NCBI GenBank assembly: GCA_903871435.1
Contig: CAIQGU010000501.1
Location: 1 to 12,242 of the forward strand
Reading direction: 5' to 3'
Length of the DNA: 12,242 nt
Origin: an uncultured Burkholderiales bacterium
GTDB taxonomy: Bacteria; Pseudomonadota; Gammaproteobacteria; Burkholderiales; Burkholderiaceae_F
Both the position numbers and the translations under genes were made by a program. The notes under the pieces were generated by a model. The model made no database searches. It saw nothing but the letters and a program-made list of their open reading frames with translations, and had not been told where the DNA came from. Of the stretch, positions 1 through 6,447 are shown one piece after another; the stretch's first letter is position 1; each line of letters opens with the position of its first letter.

Positions 1-234
1 ATGGCGCTGGCCCAGGCGCGCGGCGGCGGCCACGACGGGCGCGCCGAAGGTCTTGGAGACCGCCAGCAGCAGTACCGCGTCGTCCGTGCGGCCGGCAGTC
101 GCCGTCGCCTGGCGCACGCGCGCGCGCACTTGGCCAAGTCGCGCGGCAAGTTCCGCTGGAACGGGCGCCTCTGCGGCCCCCTGCTCTGGGGCGGCGAGCG
201 CGGGCGAGGGCGGGGCGGGGATGCTCGAATGCAC
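1..234 (-). CDS. yggS: YggS/YBL036C-family PLP-binding protein (5' part only)
   Basis: The minus strand reads from position 234 to the window edge as about 78 residues without a stop. It ends with LLLAVSKTFGAPVV and then a GQRH segment. LLAVSK, with its PLP-binding lysine, followed about 20 residues later by GQR, is the N-terminal signature of the YggS family. These are single-domain proteins of about 230 residues that bind pyridoxal phosphate and help keep vitamin B6 and amino-acid pools balanced; they have no firm catalytic role. The start is taken as GTG at 234 (MHSSIPAP); no in-frame ATG was seen near it, and the ribosome site is weak. The N-terminal 25 residues are rich in Ala and Pro, longer than usual, and probably a disordered tail. 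The gene is divergent from pilT, as is common in beta- and gammaproteobacteria. The C-terminal two thirds lie outside the window. Confidence 0.8.
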   Translation of the reverse strand, partial: MHSSIPAPPSPALAAPEQGAAEAPVPAELAARLGQVRARVRQATATAGRTDDAVLLLAVSKTFGAPVVAAAARLGQRH

Positions 235-484
235 GGTGATTCCGGGCGAAAGGTGCGTGGAAGTACCCAAAGTAGTCGGTATCTTTTGGATCGGCAGCGC
301 GGGTCTTCGGTACCGTAGTGGACGGCCGCGGGATTGTCCGTTCGCTGCCGGTGCCGCACCATGACACCGGCGGGCGATGACCCGGGCCGCATCGCGCAAT
401 GCGTAGCGTAGCGTATGCTTCCCGACGCCGGCAGGATGCCGCGGCGGCGCGACGCTTCCCTCAACGATCGGAAGTCGAAAAAAC

Positions 485-1528
485 ATGGATATCTCGGAAC
501 TGCTTGCATTTTCCGTGAAGAACAAGGCATCTGACCTGCACCTTTCCGCAGGCCTGCCGCCCCTTATCCGCGTCCATGGCGACGTGCGCCGCATCAACCT
601 GCCACCGCTCGACCACAACGAAGTGCACGACATGGTGTACGACATCATGAACGATGCGCAGCGCAAGACCTTCGACGAACATCTCGAGGTCGATTTTTCC
701 TTCGACCTGCCGGGGCTTGCGCGCTTTCGCGTCAATGCCTTCAACCAGGACCGCGGCGCAGCCGCCGTGATCCGTACCATTCCGTCGCGCGTGCTCTCCC
801 TCGAGGAACTGCAGGCGCCGCGCGTTTTCGCCGAGCTCTCGCTCAAGCCGCGCGGCCTGGTGCTGGTCACCGGTCCCACGGGCTCGGGCAAGTCGACCAC
901 GCTGGCCGGCATGGTCGACCACGTCAATAACAGCACCTATGGCCACGTGCTCACGATCGAGGACCCCATCGAGTTCGTGCACGAGCCGCGCAAGTGCGTC
1001 ATCAACCAGCGTGAGGTCGGTTCGCACACGCTGTCATTTGCCAATGCCCTGCGATCGGCGCTGCGCGAGGATCCGGACGTGGTGCTCGTGGGCGAGTTGC
1101 GTGACCTCGAGACCATACGCCTGGCCCTGACCGCCGCCGAAACCGGCCACCTGGTATTTGGCACGCTGCACACTTCGTCGGCGGCCAAGACGATCGACCG
1201 GGTGGTGGACGTATTCCCCGGCGCCGAAAAAGACATGGTGCGGGCGATGCTCTCCGAATCGCTGATCGCGGTCATCTCCCAGGCACTGATCAAGCTCAAG
1301 GACGGCAGCGGCCGCGTGGCCGCGCATGAAATCATGATCGGCACGCCGGCCATCCGCAACCTCATTCGCGAGAGCAAGATCGCCCAGATGTACTCGATGA
1401 TCCAGACCGGCAGCCAGTTCGGCATGCAGACCCTGGACCAGTGCATGATCGAGCTCGTGCGGCGCAATGTGATCGCGGCATCCGAGGCGCGCCTTTACGC
1501 CAAGAGCCCCGAGAACTTCCCGGGTTGA
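485..1528 (+). CDS. pilT: Type IV pilus retraction ATPase PilT
   Basis: PilT is the hexameric cytoplasmic motor that depolymerises pilin from the base of the type IV pilus, driving twitching and DNA uptake. The protein has 347 residues, against about 344 for characterised PilT. An N-terminal PAS-like domain (about 1-100) precedes the RecA-like ATPase core. Visible motifs are Walker A GPTGSGKS (130-137), the Asp box TIEDPIE (157-163), Walker B with GELRD (203-207), the His box TGHLVFGTLHT (220-230) and the C-terminal AIRNLIRE (289-296). That last motif is typical of PilT, needed for retraction, and separates it from PilB. The ATG at 485 gives the conserved start MDISELLAFSVKNKASDLHLS; its ribosome site (GGAAG about 10 bases upstream) is weak. 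pilU follows after 57 bases. The family call is secure. Confidence 0.97.
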   Translation: MDISELLAFSVKNKASDLHLSAGLPPLIRVHGDVRRINLPPLDHNEVHDMVYDIMNDAQRKTFDEHLEVDFSFDLPGLARFRVNAFNQDRGAAAVIRTIPSRVLSLEELQAPRVFAELSLKPRGLVLVTGPTGSGKSTTLAGMVDHVNNSTYGHVLTIEDPIEFVHEPRKCVINQREVGSHTLSFANALRSALREDPDVVLVGELRDLETIRLALTAAETGHLVFGTLHTSSAAKTIDRVVDVFPGAEKDMVRAMLSESLIAVISQALIKLKDGSGRVAAHEIMIGTPAIRNLIRESKIAQMYSMIQTGSQFGMQTLDQCMIELVRRNVIAASEARLYAKSPENFPG

Positions 1529-1585
1529 TCTCCGGCTGCCGCCGCCCAAGCCTCTCCGACCCATAACCTACCGGACACATCGACC

Positions 1586-2728
1586 ATGGAACGCGATCAG
1601 GCCATACGATTCGTTCACGACCTTCTCAAGCTGCTGCTCTCCAAGAAGGGTTCCGACCTTTTCCTCACGGCGGATTTTCCGCCGGCTTTCAAGGTGGACG
1701 GCCGGGTGCTGCCCGTGTCCAACCAGCCCCTGACGCCACAGCACACGTCCGACCTTGTGCGCGCCATCATGAACGACCGGCAGGCCGCCGCCTTCGAGTC
1801 GACCAAGGAATGCAATTTCGCCATCAATCCGACCGGGATCGGCCGCTTCCGGGTATCGGCATTCGTGCAGCAGGGCAAGGTGGGTATCGTGTTGCGGGTC
1901 ATTGCCGACAAGATCCCCACCGTTGAAGAACTGCACCTGCCGCCGCTCATCAACGAGCTGGCCATGGCCAAGCGCGGCATCGTGATGATCGTGGGCTCCA
2001 CGGGCTCGGGAAAGTCCACGTCCCTGGCCGCCATGGTGGGCTATCGCAATGCCAACAGCCAGGGCCACATCATCACCATCGAAGACCCCATCGAATACGT
2101 GCACCCGCATTCCAACTGCATCGTGACGCAGCGCGAGGTGGGGGTCGACTGCGATGACTGGCACATCGCCCTCAAGAACGCGCTGCGCCAGGCACCCGAC
2201 GTCATCCTCATCGGCGAGATCCGCGATCGCGTGGTCATGGAGCATGCCATCGAGTTTGCCGAAACCGGCCACTTGGTCATGTGCACCCTGCACGCCAACA
2301 GCACCAACCAGGCGCTGGACCGCGTCATCAATTTCTTCCCCGAAGACCGCCGCGCCCAGCTCCTGATGGACCTGTCGCTGAACCTGCGTGCGCTCGTTTC
2401 GCAGCGCCTGGTGGCCTTCAAGGACCGCAAGGGGCGTATTCCGGCCGTCGAGGTCCTGCTCAACACCCCGCTCATCTCCGACATGATCTTCAAGGGCGAA
2501 GTCCACGAAATCAAGGAAGTGATGAAGCGCTCGCGCGACCAGGGCATGCAGACCTTCGACCAGTCCCTGTTCGATCTGCACGAGGCCGAACTCATCTCCT
2601 ACGAAGACGCCCTGCGCAATGCCGATTCGGTCAACGACCTGCGGCTGCAGGTCAAGCTCAACTCCAAGCTCTTCGGCGGGGTTGCCGGCATCAACCGTGG
2701 CATCGAGCACCTGGGGTTGAGCGGCTGA
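1586..2728 (+). CDS. pilU: Type IV pilus accessory retraction ATPase PilU
   Basis: PilU is a PilT paralogue that works with PilT to give high-force pilus retraction. The 380 residues match the usual PilU length. Motifs seen are Walker A GSTGSGKS (137-144), the Asp box TIEDPIE (164-170), GEIRD in the Walker B region (210-214) and the His box TGHLVMCTLH (227-236). The place where PilT has AIRNLIRE reads LISDMIFKGE (296-305), as expected for PilU. The C-terminal tail of about 30 residues after the ATPase core (LRLQVKLNS and beyond) is also PilU-like. The ATG at 1586 gives MERDQAIRFVHDLLKLLLSKKGSDLFLT, the standard N-terminus. It is co-directional with pilT and probably co-transcribed. A palindromic repeat starts 11 bases after the stop codon and may end the transcript. 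Confidence 0.96.
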   Translation: MERDQAIRFVHDLLKLLLSKKGSDLFLTADFPPAFKVDGRVLPVSNQPLTPQHTSDLVRAIMNDRQAAAFESTKECNFAINPTGIGRFRVSAFVQQGKVGIVLRVIADKIPTVEELHLPPLINELAMAKRGIVMIVGSTGSGKSTSLAAMVGYRNANSQGHIITIEDPIEYVHPHSNCIVTQREVGVDCDDWHIALKNALRQAPDVILIGEIRDRVVMEHAIEFAETGHLVMCTLHANSTNQALDRVINFFPEDRRAQLLMDLSLNLRALVSQRLVAFKDRKGRIPAVEVLLNTPLISDMIFKGEVHEIKEVMKRSRDQGMQTFDQSLFDLHEAELISYEDALRNADSVNDLRLQVKLNSKLFGGVAGINRGIEHLGLSG

Positions 2729-2739
2729 GGCTTGCCGCG

Positions 2740-2837
2740 ACCCTCACCCCAACCCTCTCCCGCGAGCGGGAGAGGGAGCATGGTTACTTCCTGCACTTCC
2801 CCCTCTCGCGCGAGCGGGAGAGGGCCGGGGTGAGGGT
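2740..2837. repeat. Nested palindromic REP-like repeat pair
   Basis: This 98-bp element lies between pilU and the Nramp gene. The outer arms ACCCTCACCCC (2740-2750) and GGGGTGAGGGT (2827-2837) are perfect 11-bp inverted repeats. Inside are two hairpins with nearly the same stem. The first, CCCTCTCCCGC/GCGGGAGAGGG, spans 2753-2776 and is perfect. The second, at 2801-2824, is the same palindrome with one mismatch. The whole can fold as two hairpins or as one long cruciform. The CCCTCACCCC-AACCCTCTCCC wording is shared by dispersed intergenic REP-type repeats of many GC-rich proteobacteria. There is no run of T after the stems, so a classic Rho-independent terminator is not shown, although the structure could still end or protect the pilTU mRNA. 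Confidence 0.85.
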
Positions 2838-2944
2838 AATCGCTAGGGCTAGTAGACTCCCGCCAAAGCGGTTAGACCCTTCCGCATGAAGTCCGGCGCC
2901 TGATCGCGCCGCCATGCCTACCTCCGGCGCGCATCCCCCTCTGC

Positions 2945-4213
2945 ATGAACGTTTTCGCCCAACTCTATTACCGCCTGCGCAAGGGGGTAAAGGCCATACA
3001 GCTTTACCTGGTCATTGCCGGACCGGGTATCGTCGTCATGGTCGCGGATAACGATGCGGGCGGCATCACCACCTACGCCGCTACCGGCGCCAAATACGGC
3101 TACAGCTTCATCGGCTTCCTGGTTCTGCTCATCCCGGTTGCCTATTACGTCCAGGAAATGACGGTCCGCCTGGGCGCCGTCACCAAGCGCGGTCACGCCG
3201 AGGCCATTTTCGGCGGCTTTGGCGCGTTCTGGGGCTGGTTCTCCCTGATCGACCTGATGATCGTGGACTGGCTCACCCTGGTCACGGAATTCGTTGGCAT
3301 GACCTCGGCCCTGGAGATCTTCGGCATCCCGGGATGGCTGACGGTCGTTCTGGTCGTGCTGCTCCTGGGCACCATCGTCCTGAACGGGCGCTACTGGACC
3401 TGGGAGAAGATCGCGCTGCTGTTCTGTGCGCTGAACCTCGTCTACATTCCGGGCGCCTTCATGGTGCATCCCTCGATGCACGATATCGTTCATCAGGTCT
3501 TCATCCCCAGCTTCCCGGGCGGACTCGACGGGCAGTTGTTCTTTTTCCTCATGGCCAATATCGGCACCACGATAGCCCCGTGGATGCTGTTCTTCCAGCA
3601 AAGTGCCGTGGTGGACAAGGGCATGCTGGAGAAGGACATCCCCTGGGGCCGGTTCGACACGCTGCTGGGGTCGATACTCACCATCGTGGTGGCCATTTTC
3701 ATCGTGGTGGTCACGGGCACCGTGCTGCGCGGCGTGGACATCGACAGCGCCGCCCAGGCTTCCGCGCAGCTGCAGGAAAGCCACCACTGGGTGGGGACCT
3801 TCATGGCGATAGGCCTCTTCGATGCCGGCCTGCTGGGCGCCATCTGCATATCCCTGGCCAGCTCCTGGGCTTTTGGCGAGATCTTCGGCTGGGCGCACTC
3901 GCTCAATACCAATATCAAGGAAGCGCCGTGGTTCTATGCGAGCTACTTCGTCACTCTGGTGACGGCCGGCGGGGTGGTGCTGATTCCCGGGGCGCCCCTG
4001 GTGCTCATCACCCTGTTTGTTCAGGTCATCGCTGTCACGCTCCTGCCGGCGGCACTCGTTTTTCTCATCCTCCTGCTCAATGACAAGGAGCATATGGGGG
4101 AATATGCCAATTCGACCCTGCAGAACATCATCGGTGGCACCATAGTGCTTGCAATCATCATCCTGTCCACGCTGTACGGCGTCAGCGTGCTGTTTCCCAC
4201 GCTGTTGACCTAG
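2945..4213 (+). CDS. Nramp/SLC11-family divalent cation transporter, NRMT-like variant
   Basis: This is an integral membrane protein of 422 residues with about 11 hydrophobic segments, matching the LeuT-fold Nramp family. The N-terminal part aligns with MntH: GPGIVVMVADNDAGG then GAKYGY corresponds to GPALLAAIGYIDPGN then GASFGY. The TM1 metal motif DPGN is therefore D37-A-G-G40: the Asp is kept and the Asn is lost. In TM6, where MntH has GATVMPH, this protein has GTTIAPW (207-213), so the metal-binding Met is Ala211 and the His is Trp213; the next conserved His is Gln218. From the family literature as I recall it, the Met-to-Ala change marks Nramp-related Mg2+ transporters (NRMT). The gene is followed within 11 bases by a small membrane protein and then by an MgtE-type sensor protein, which supports Mg2+ as substrate. 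The ATG at 2945 has no clear Shine-Dalgarno site. Family confident, substrate inferred. Confidence 0.88.
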   Translation: MNVFAQLYYRLRKGVKAIQLYLVIAGPGIVVMVADNDAGGITTYAATGAKYGYSFIGFLVLLIPVAYYVQEMTVRLGAVTKRGHAEAIFGGFGAFWGWFSLIDLMIVDWLTLVTEFVGMTSALEIFGIPGWLTVVLVVLLLGTIVLNGRYWTWEKIALLFCALNLVYIPGAFMVHPSMHDIVHQVFIPSFPGGLDGQLFFFLMANIGTTIAPWMLFFQQSAVVDKGMLEKDIPWGRFDTLLGSILTIVVAIFIVVVTGTVLRGVDIDSAAQASAQLQESHHWVGTFMAIGLFDAGLLGAICISLASSWAFGEIFGWAHSLNTNIKEAPWFYASYFVTLVTAGGVVLIPGAPLVLITLFVQVIAVTLLPAALVFLILLLNDKEHMGEYANSTLQNIIGGTIVLAIIILSTLYGVSVLFPTLLT

Positions 4214-4216
4214 GGG
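4212..4216 (+). promoter_or_regulatory. Shine-Dalgarno site of the 58-residue protein
   Basis: AGGGG lies 8 bases before the ATG at 4225 and overlaps the TAG stop of the transporter gene (4211-4213). This supports both the start of the small gene and translational coupling with the transporter. Confidence 0.6.
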
Positions 4217-4224
4217 CCGGGACG

Positions 4225-4401
4225 ATGTTGCGCAGCGTGTCCCGCGTGATTCGCAAGTTCAGGGCGATCAATGCCCGTTATGCGACGCCGCGCATCACCA
4301 TGTCGCCGCTGGTGCGCGCTTCGCTTCTCATCCTGCGGATCTACCTCGTGCTGCTGGTAGGGCTGTTGCTGTACAAATTTGCGATGCTGGCGGGCGCCTG
4401 A
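4225..4401 (+). CDS. Small single-pass membrane protein between transporter and MgtE_N-CBS gene
   Basis: This is an open frame of 58 codons, MLRSVSRVIRKFRAINARYA at the start and KFAMLAGA at the end. Residues 1-23 are strongly basic (six Arg and one Lys), followed by TPRITMSPLV. Residues 31-55 form one hydrophobic segment (SLLILRIYLVLLVGLLLY). The positive-inside rule predicts a cytoplasmic N-terminus with a single helix in the inner membrane. The start is supported by AGGGG eight bases upstream, overlapping the transporter stop. I recognise no family. Position and size suggest a small accessory or regulatory subunit of the Nramp-like transporter, in the way that small membrane proteins tune other ion transporters; this is inference from context. 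Translation is not proven, but strand, spacing, ribosome site and clear topology all favour a real gene. Confidence 0.65.
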   Translation: MLRSVSRVIRKFRAINARYATPRITMSPLVRASLLILRIYLVLLVGLLLYKFAMLAGA

Positions 4402-4480
4402 TGCGGCTGCCGGCACATCGGAACCCGACGTTCGACGCCCATGTGGCGGCGCCGTCGGCTATCAAAGTGGATGGACGGTC

Positions 4481-5731
4481 ATGGTTGCCGTAGTCGAAAC
4501 CGAATTCTTCCTCAGCGAGGTCATACGCCGGCGGGTGTACCGCCATGCCGAGAAGATCGGCCGCCTGCAGGATCTGGTCATCGTCGAAACCGGCCGGCTG
4601 CCGGAGGTTGTGCAACTGCTCATCAACCGGCCCTATGGCCAGCCTTCCCTGCTCATCCCCTGGGACAAGGTCGTGGTCATCTCCACCAACGAGATCGCCA
4701 TCGACGTCGACAGCCTTGAGCCCTACCAGACGCCGCCGGCGCCCGGCGCCATCCTGCTGCGCGATTACATTCTCGACAAGAAGATCCTCGACATGGACGG
4801 GCGGGAAGTCGAGGTCGTCTACGACGTCAAGCTGGCCTTCCAGTCGGGCAAGCTCTACGCCAGCGAGGTCGATTTCAGCCGCCACCGCCTGCTGCGGCGC
4901 CTGGGCTTGCGCCACCTCGCCAATTTCATGGCGCAGCAGTCGGGTGGCGACTCCACGGTATCGTGGTTATACGTGCAACCCCTGCCGGATGACCTGGGCA
5001 GTTTCTCGGGCAGCGTGAAGCTCAACGTGCTCAAGTCCAAGATCCATGAGATTCATCCAGTGGACCTGGCAGACATCCTCGAGGAGCTCGACAGCGGCCA
5101 GCGGCAGGCGCTGTTCAATCAGCTCGAGCCCGAGCACGCATCGGAAACCCTGGAGGAAATCGAGCCGCGCGTGCAGCGCGAGCTCATGGCCACCATGCAG
5201 CACGATCGGGCCGCGCGGCTGATCGGCGAGATGAGCCCGGCGCAGGCCGCCGACATCCTGGCCATCCTGCCGGCACACGATGCCGACGGCATACTGGCCT
5301 TGCTCGACAGCGAGGATGCAACCCGGGTGCGACGCATCGTCGAACACCACGACGAGAACATCCTGCTGTTTGCCACGCACTCGTTCATTCGCCTGCCGGC
5401 CGATGCGGTGGTTCGCGACGTGCTCACCGGCTATCGCGAGCTTGCGCACGACAAGGATGTTCTTACCTACATGTACGTGGTCGATGACCAGGGGCATCTT
5501 CTGGGGGTGGCAGGATTGCGTGATCTCGTCGCGGCCAGCCAGGACCAGACCCTGGGCACGCTCATGACCGAGCAGCTCATCACCCTGGGACCCGAGGAAA
5601 CCCTGCGCGATGCCGTGCAGGCAATTGCGCGTTATGGTTTGCGCGCCATTCCCATCGTTGACCACGACCGGCGCCTGATGGGCCTGGTTTCCGACCACGA
5701 CGTCCGCGGGCTCAAACCCCGGCTCGCCTGA
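4481..5731 (+). CDS. PRC-barrel / MgtE_N / CBS-pair cytosolic protein (MgtE sensor without channel)
   Basis: This is a soluble protein of 416 residues. Residues 9-75 (FFLSEVIRRRVYRHAEKIGRL onward) look like a PRC-barrel; a second PRC-like unit spans about 96-160. Residues 187-290 resemble the MgtE N-terminal superhelical domain (IHPVDLADILEELDSGQRQ, LIGEMSPAQAADILAILP). Two CBS motifs follow: about 302-352 (MYVVDDQGHLLGVAGLRDL) and 360-412 (LMTEQLITLGPEETLRDAVQ, IPIVDHDRRLMGLVSDHDV). The protein ends right after CBS2, so the plug helix and the five-helix Mg2+ channel of MgtE are absent. In MgtE the N and CBS domains bind Mg2+ and close the channel; here they may sense Mg2+ and act on the neighbouring transporter. 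The start is ATG 4481, giving MVAVVETEFFLSEV; the frame stays open upstream to a TTG at 4379, but that segment has no domain character. Domain calls are strong, function inferred. Confidence 0.85.
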   Translation: MVAVVETEFFLSEVIRRRVYRHAEKIGRLQDLVIVETGRLPEVVQLLINRPYGQPSLLIPWDKVVVISTNEIAIDVDSLEPYQTPPAPGAILLRDYILDKKILDMDGREVEVVYDVKLAFQSGKLYASEVDFSRHRLLRRLGLRHLANFMAQQSGGDSTVSWLYVQPLPDDLGSFSGSVKLNVLKSKIHEIHPVDLADILEELDSGQRQALFNQLEPEHASETLEEIEPRVQRELMATMQHDRAARLIGEMSPAQAADILAILPAHDADGILALLDSEDATRVRRIVEHHDENILLFATHSFIRLPADAVVRDVLTGYRELAHDKDVLTYMYVVDDQGHLLGVAGLRDLVAASQDQTLGTLMTEQLITLGPEETLRDAVQAIARYGLRAIPIVDHDRRLMGLVSDHDVRGLKPRLA

Positions 5732-5834
5732 GGCGTACCTCCGCCGCAGCTGCCCGAATGGCCGGTGGCGTGCTCGTGTAAGAGTGCGCTGGCAGGTGCG
5801 CGCGCTGGCGCGTACGCTGCTGCGACGCGTGGAA

Positions 5835-6092
5835 CTAAGCGGCTTGCGGCAAGGATTGCGCGGCGATCGCGCTTTCAATTTCCGCGACGACATCGCCCAC
5901 GGTGGTCAACGGCGCGCGCGTGTCCGCCATCTGGATGTTGAACTTCTCTTCCATCTGGAACATGAATTCGATCATCGACAGCGAATCGATGCCCAGGCTG
6001 GCAATCTCGGTTTCCGCCGACAGCTTGGCGAGGTCGATATCGAAGTGTTGCGCGATCATTGCCGTGATGTCGTTCTTCAGTTCGGTGCTCAT
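5835..6092 (-). CDS. Stand-alone acyl carrier protein
   Basis: This 85-residue protein is of the phosphopantetheine-binding type. It has a four-helix ACP pattern with the attachment motif GIDSLSMIEFMFQMEEKF; Ser37 in DSL is the expected 4'-phosphopantetheine site. The ATG at 6092 is chosen because AGGAG lies 6 bases upstream; a frame open to 6131 would add 13 residues with no ACP character. It differs from the housekeeping AcpP pattern (LGADSLDTVELVM) in helix II and ends in an Ala/Gln tail. No fab, polyketide or lipid-A gene is next to it, and it is convergent with the MgtE_N-CBS gene. It is probably a secondary ACP serving a particular acyl pathway encoded elsewhere; which one cannot be told. 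Family secure, pathway unknown. Confidence 0.9.
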   Translation of the reverse strand: MSTELKNDITAMIAQHFDIDLAKLSAETEIASLGIDSLSMIEFMFQMEEKFNIQMADTRAPLTTVGDVVAEIESAIAAQSLPQAA

Positions 6093-6098
6093 TTGCTG

Positions 6099-6103
6099 CT
6101 CCT
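6099..6103 (-). promoter_or_regulatory. Ribosome binding site of the ACP gene
   Basis: AGGAG on the minus strand lies 6 bases before the ATG at 6092. It decides the start in favour of the 85-residue form. Confidence 0.8.
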
Positions 6104-6135
6104 GCGATGTGCTCGCGTTGCCGGTATGCAAGTCC

Positions 6136-6153
6136 GACCGCCTGGTGGCGGTC
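6136..6153. repeat. Short palindrome in the ACP leader
   Basis: GACCGCC-TGGT-GGCGGTC is a perfect 7-bp stem with a 4-base loop, 44 bases upstream of the ACP start codon. Nearly the same palindrome occurs at 6487-6503. It could be a leader hairpin or a dispersed small repeat. Confidence 0.5.
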
Positions 6154-6398
6154 TAAGTTCCGCGGCCAAACGCATTAGCCTAGGTGGGCGTGCAGTCCGG
6201 CCCGGCTGCAAACCGACAGTGAATCATGCATGTTGCGCAAACCGAGTGAACGGTGGATTAATGCCGTCCCCCGGCGCCTGATCCGGTTGTTGCGGCGGCC
6301 GGCGCATTCGGGCGACCGGTTCGGCGGCCGATTTGGGGACCGTGCTGGCGACACATGCCGCCACTGGGCGCGAGTGTCGTCGCGGCAATCGGCCTGCA

Positions 6399-6427
6399 TT
6401 GTATTCATTTAAGCAATTGAATAGAAA
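6399..6427 (+). promoter_or_regulatory. Candidate distal promoter in AT-rich island
   Basis: TTGTAT (6399-6404) and TAGAAA (6422-6427) are separated by 17 bases on the plus strand and would start RNA near 6434, upstream of the hairpin cluster. On the minus strand the same island holds TACAAT (6403-6398), 17 bases after TTCTAT, which could serve the ACP gene. Both -35 boxes are poor. The case rests on the -10 boxes and on the sharp drop in GC. Confidence 0.35.
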
Positions 6428-6447
6428 AAGAAATTCCGCGGCTTCCG

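Noticed and set aside
1..318. Plus-strand Arg/Gly-rich open frames at the left end
   Set aside because: They are the reverse side of the yggS start; composition is that of a GC-rich shadow and no family resemblance is seen.
401..415. Triple GCGTA tandem repeat upstream of pilT
   Set aside because: Only three 5-base units; too short to call a repeat locus, and no -35 box fits the nearby TATGCT.
2281..2889. Plus-strand 202-codon frame across pilU and the repeat
   Set aside because: It is a frame-shifted shadow of pilU running on into the palindromic repeat.
2838..2944. Mg2+ riboswitch (M-box) or promoter ahead of the Nramp-like gene
   Set aside because: The gap is too short for an M-box and shows no recognisable core; TAGACT-like boxes lack a -35 partner.
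5784..5834. Possible terminator between the convergent MgtE_N-CBS and ACP genes
   Set aside because: A stem of the form GTGCGCG/CGCGTAC needs a G:T pair and has no T run; not convincing.
6230..6412. Plus-strand 60-codon basic frame
   Set aside because: No ribosome site, arginine-heavy shadow composition, ends in the AT island; nothing supports translation.
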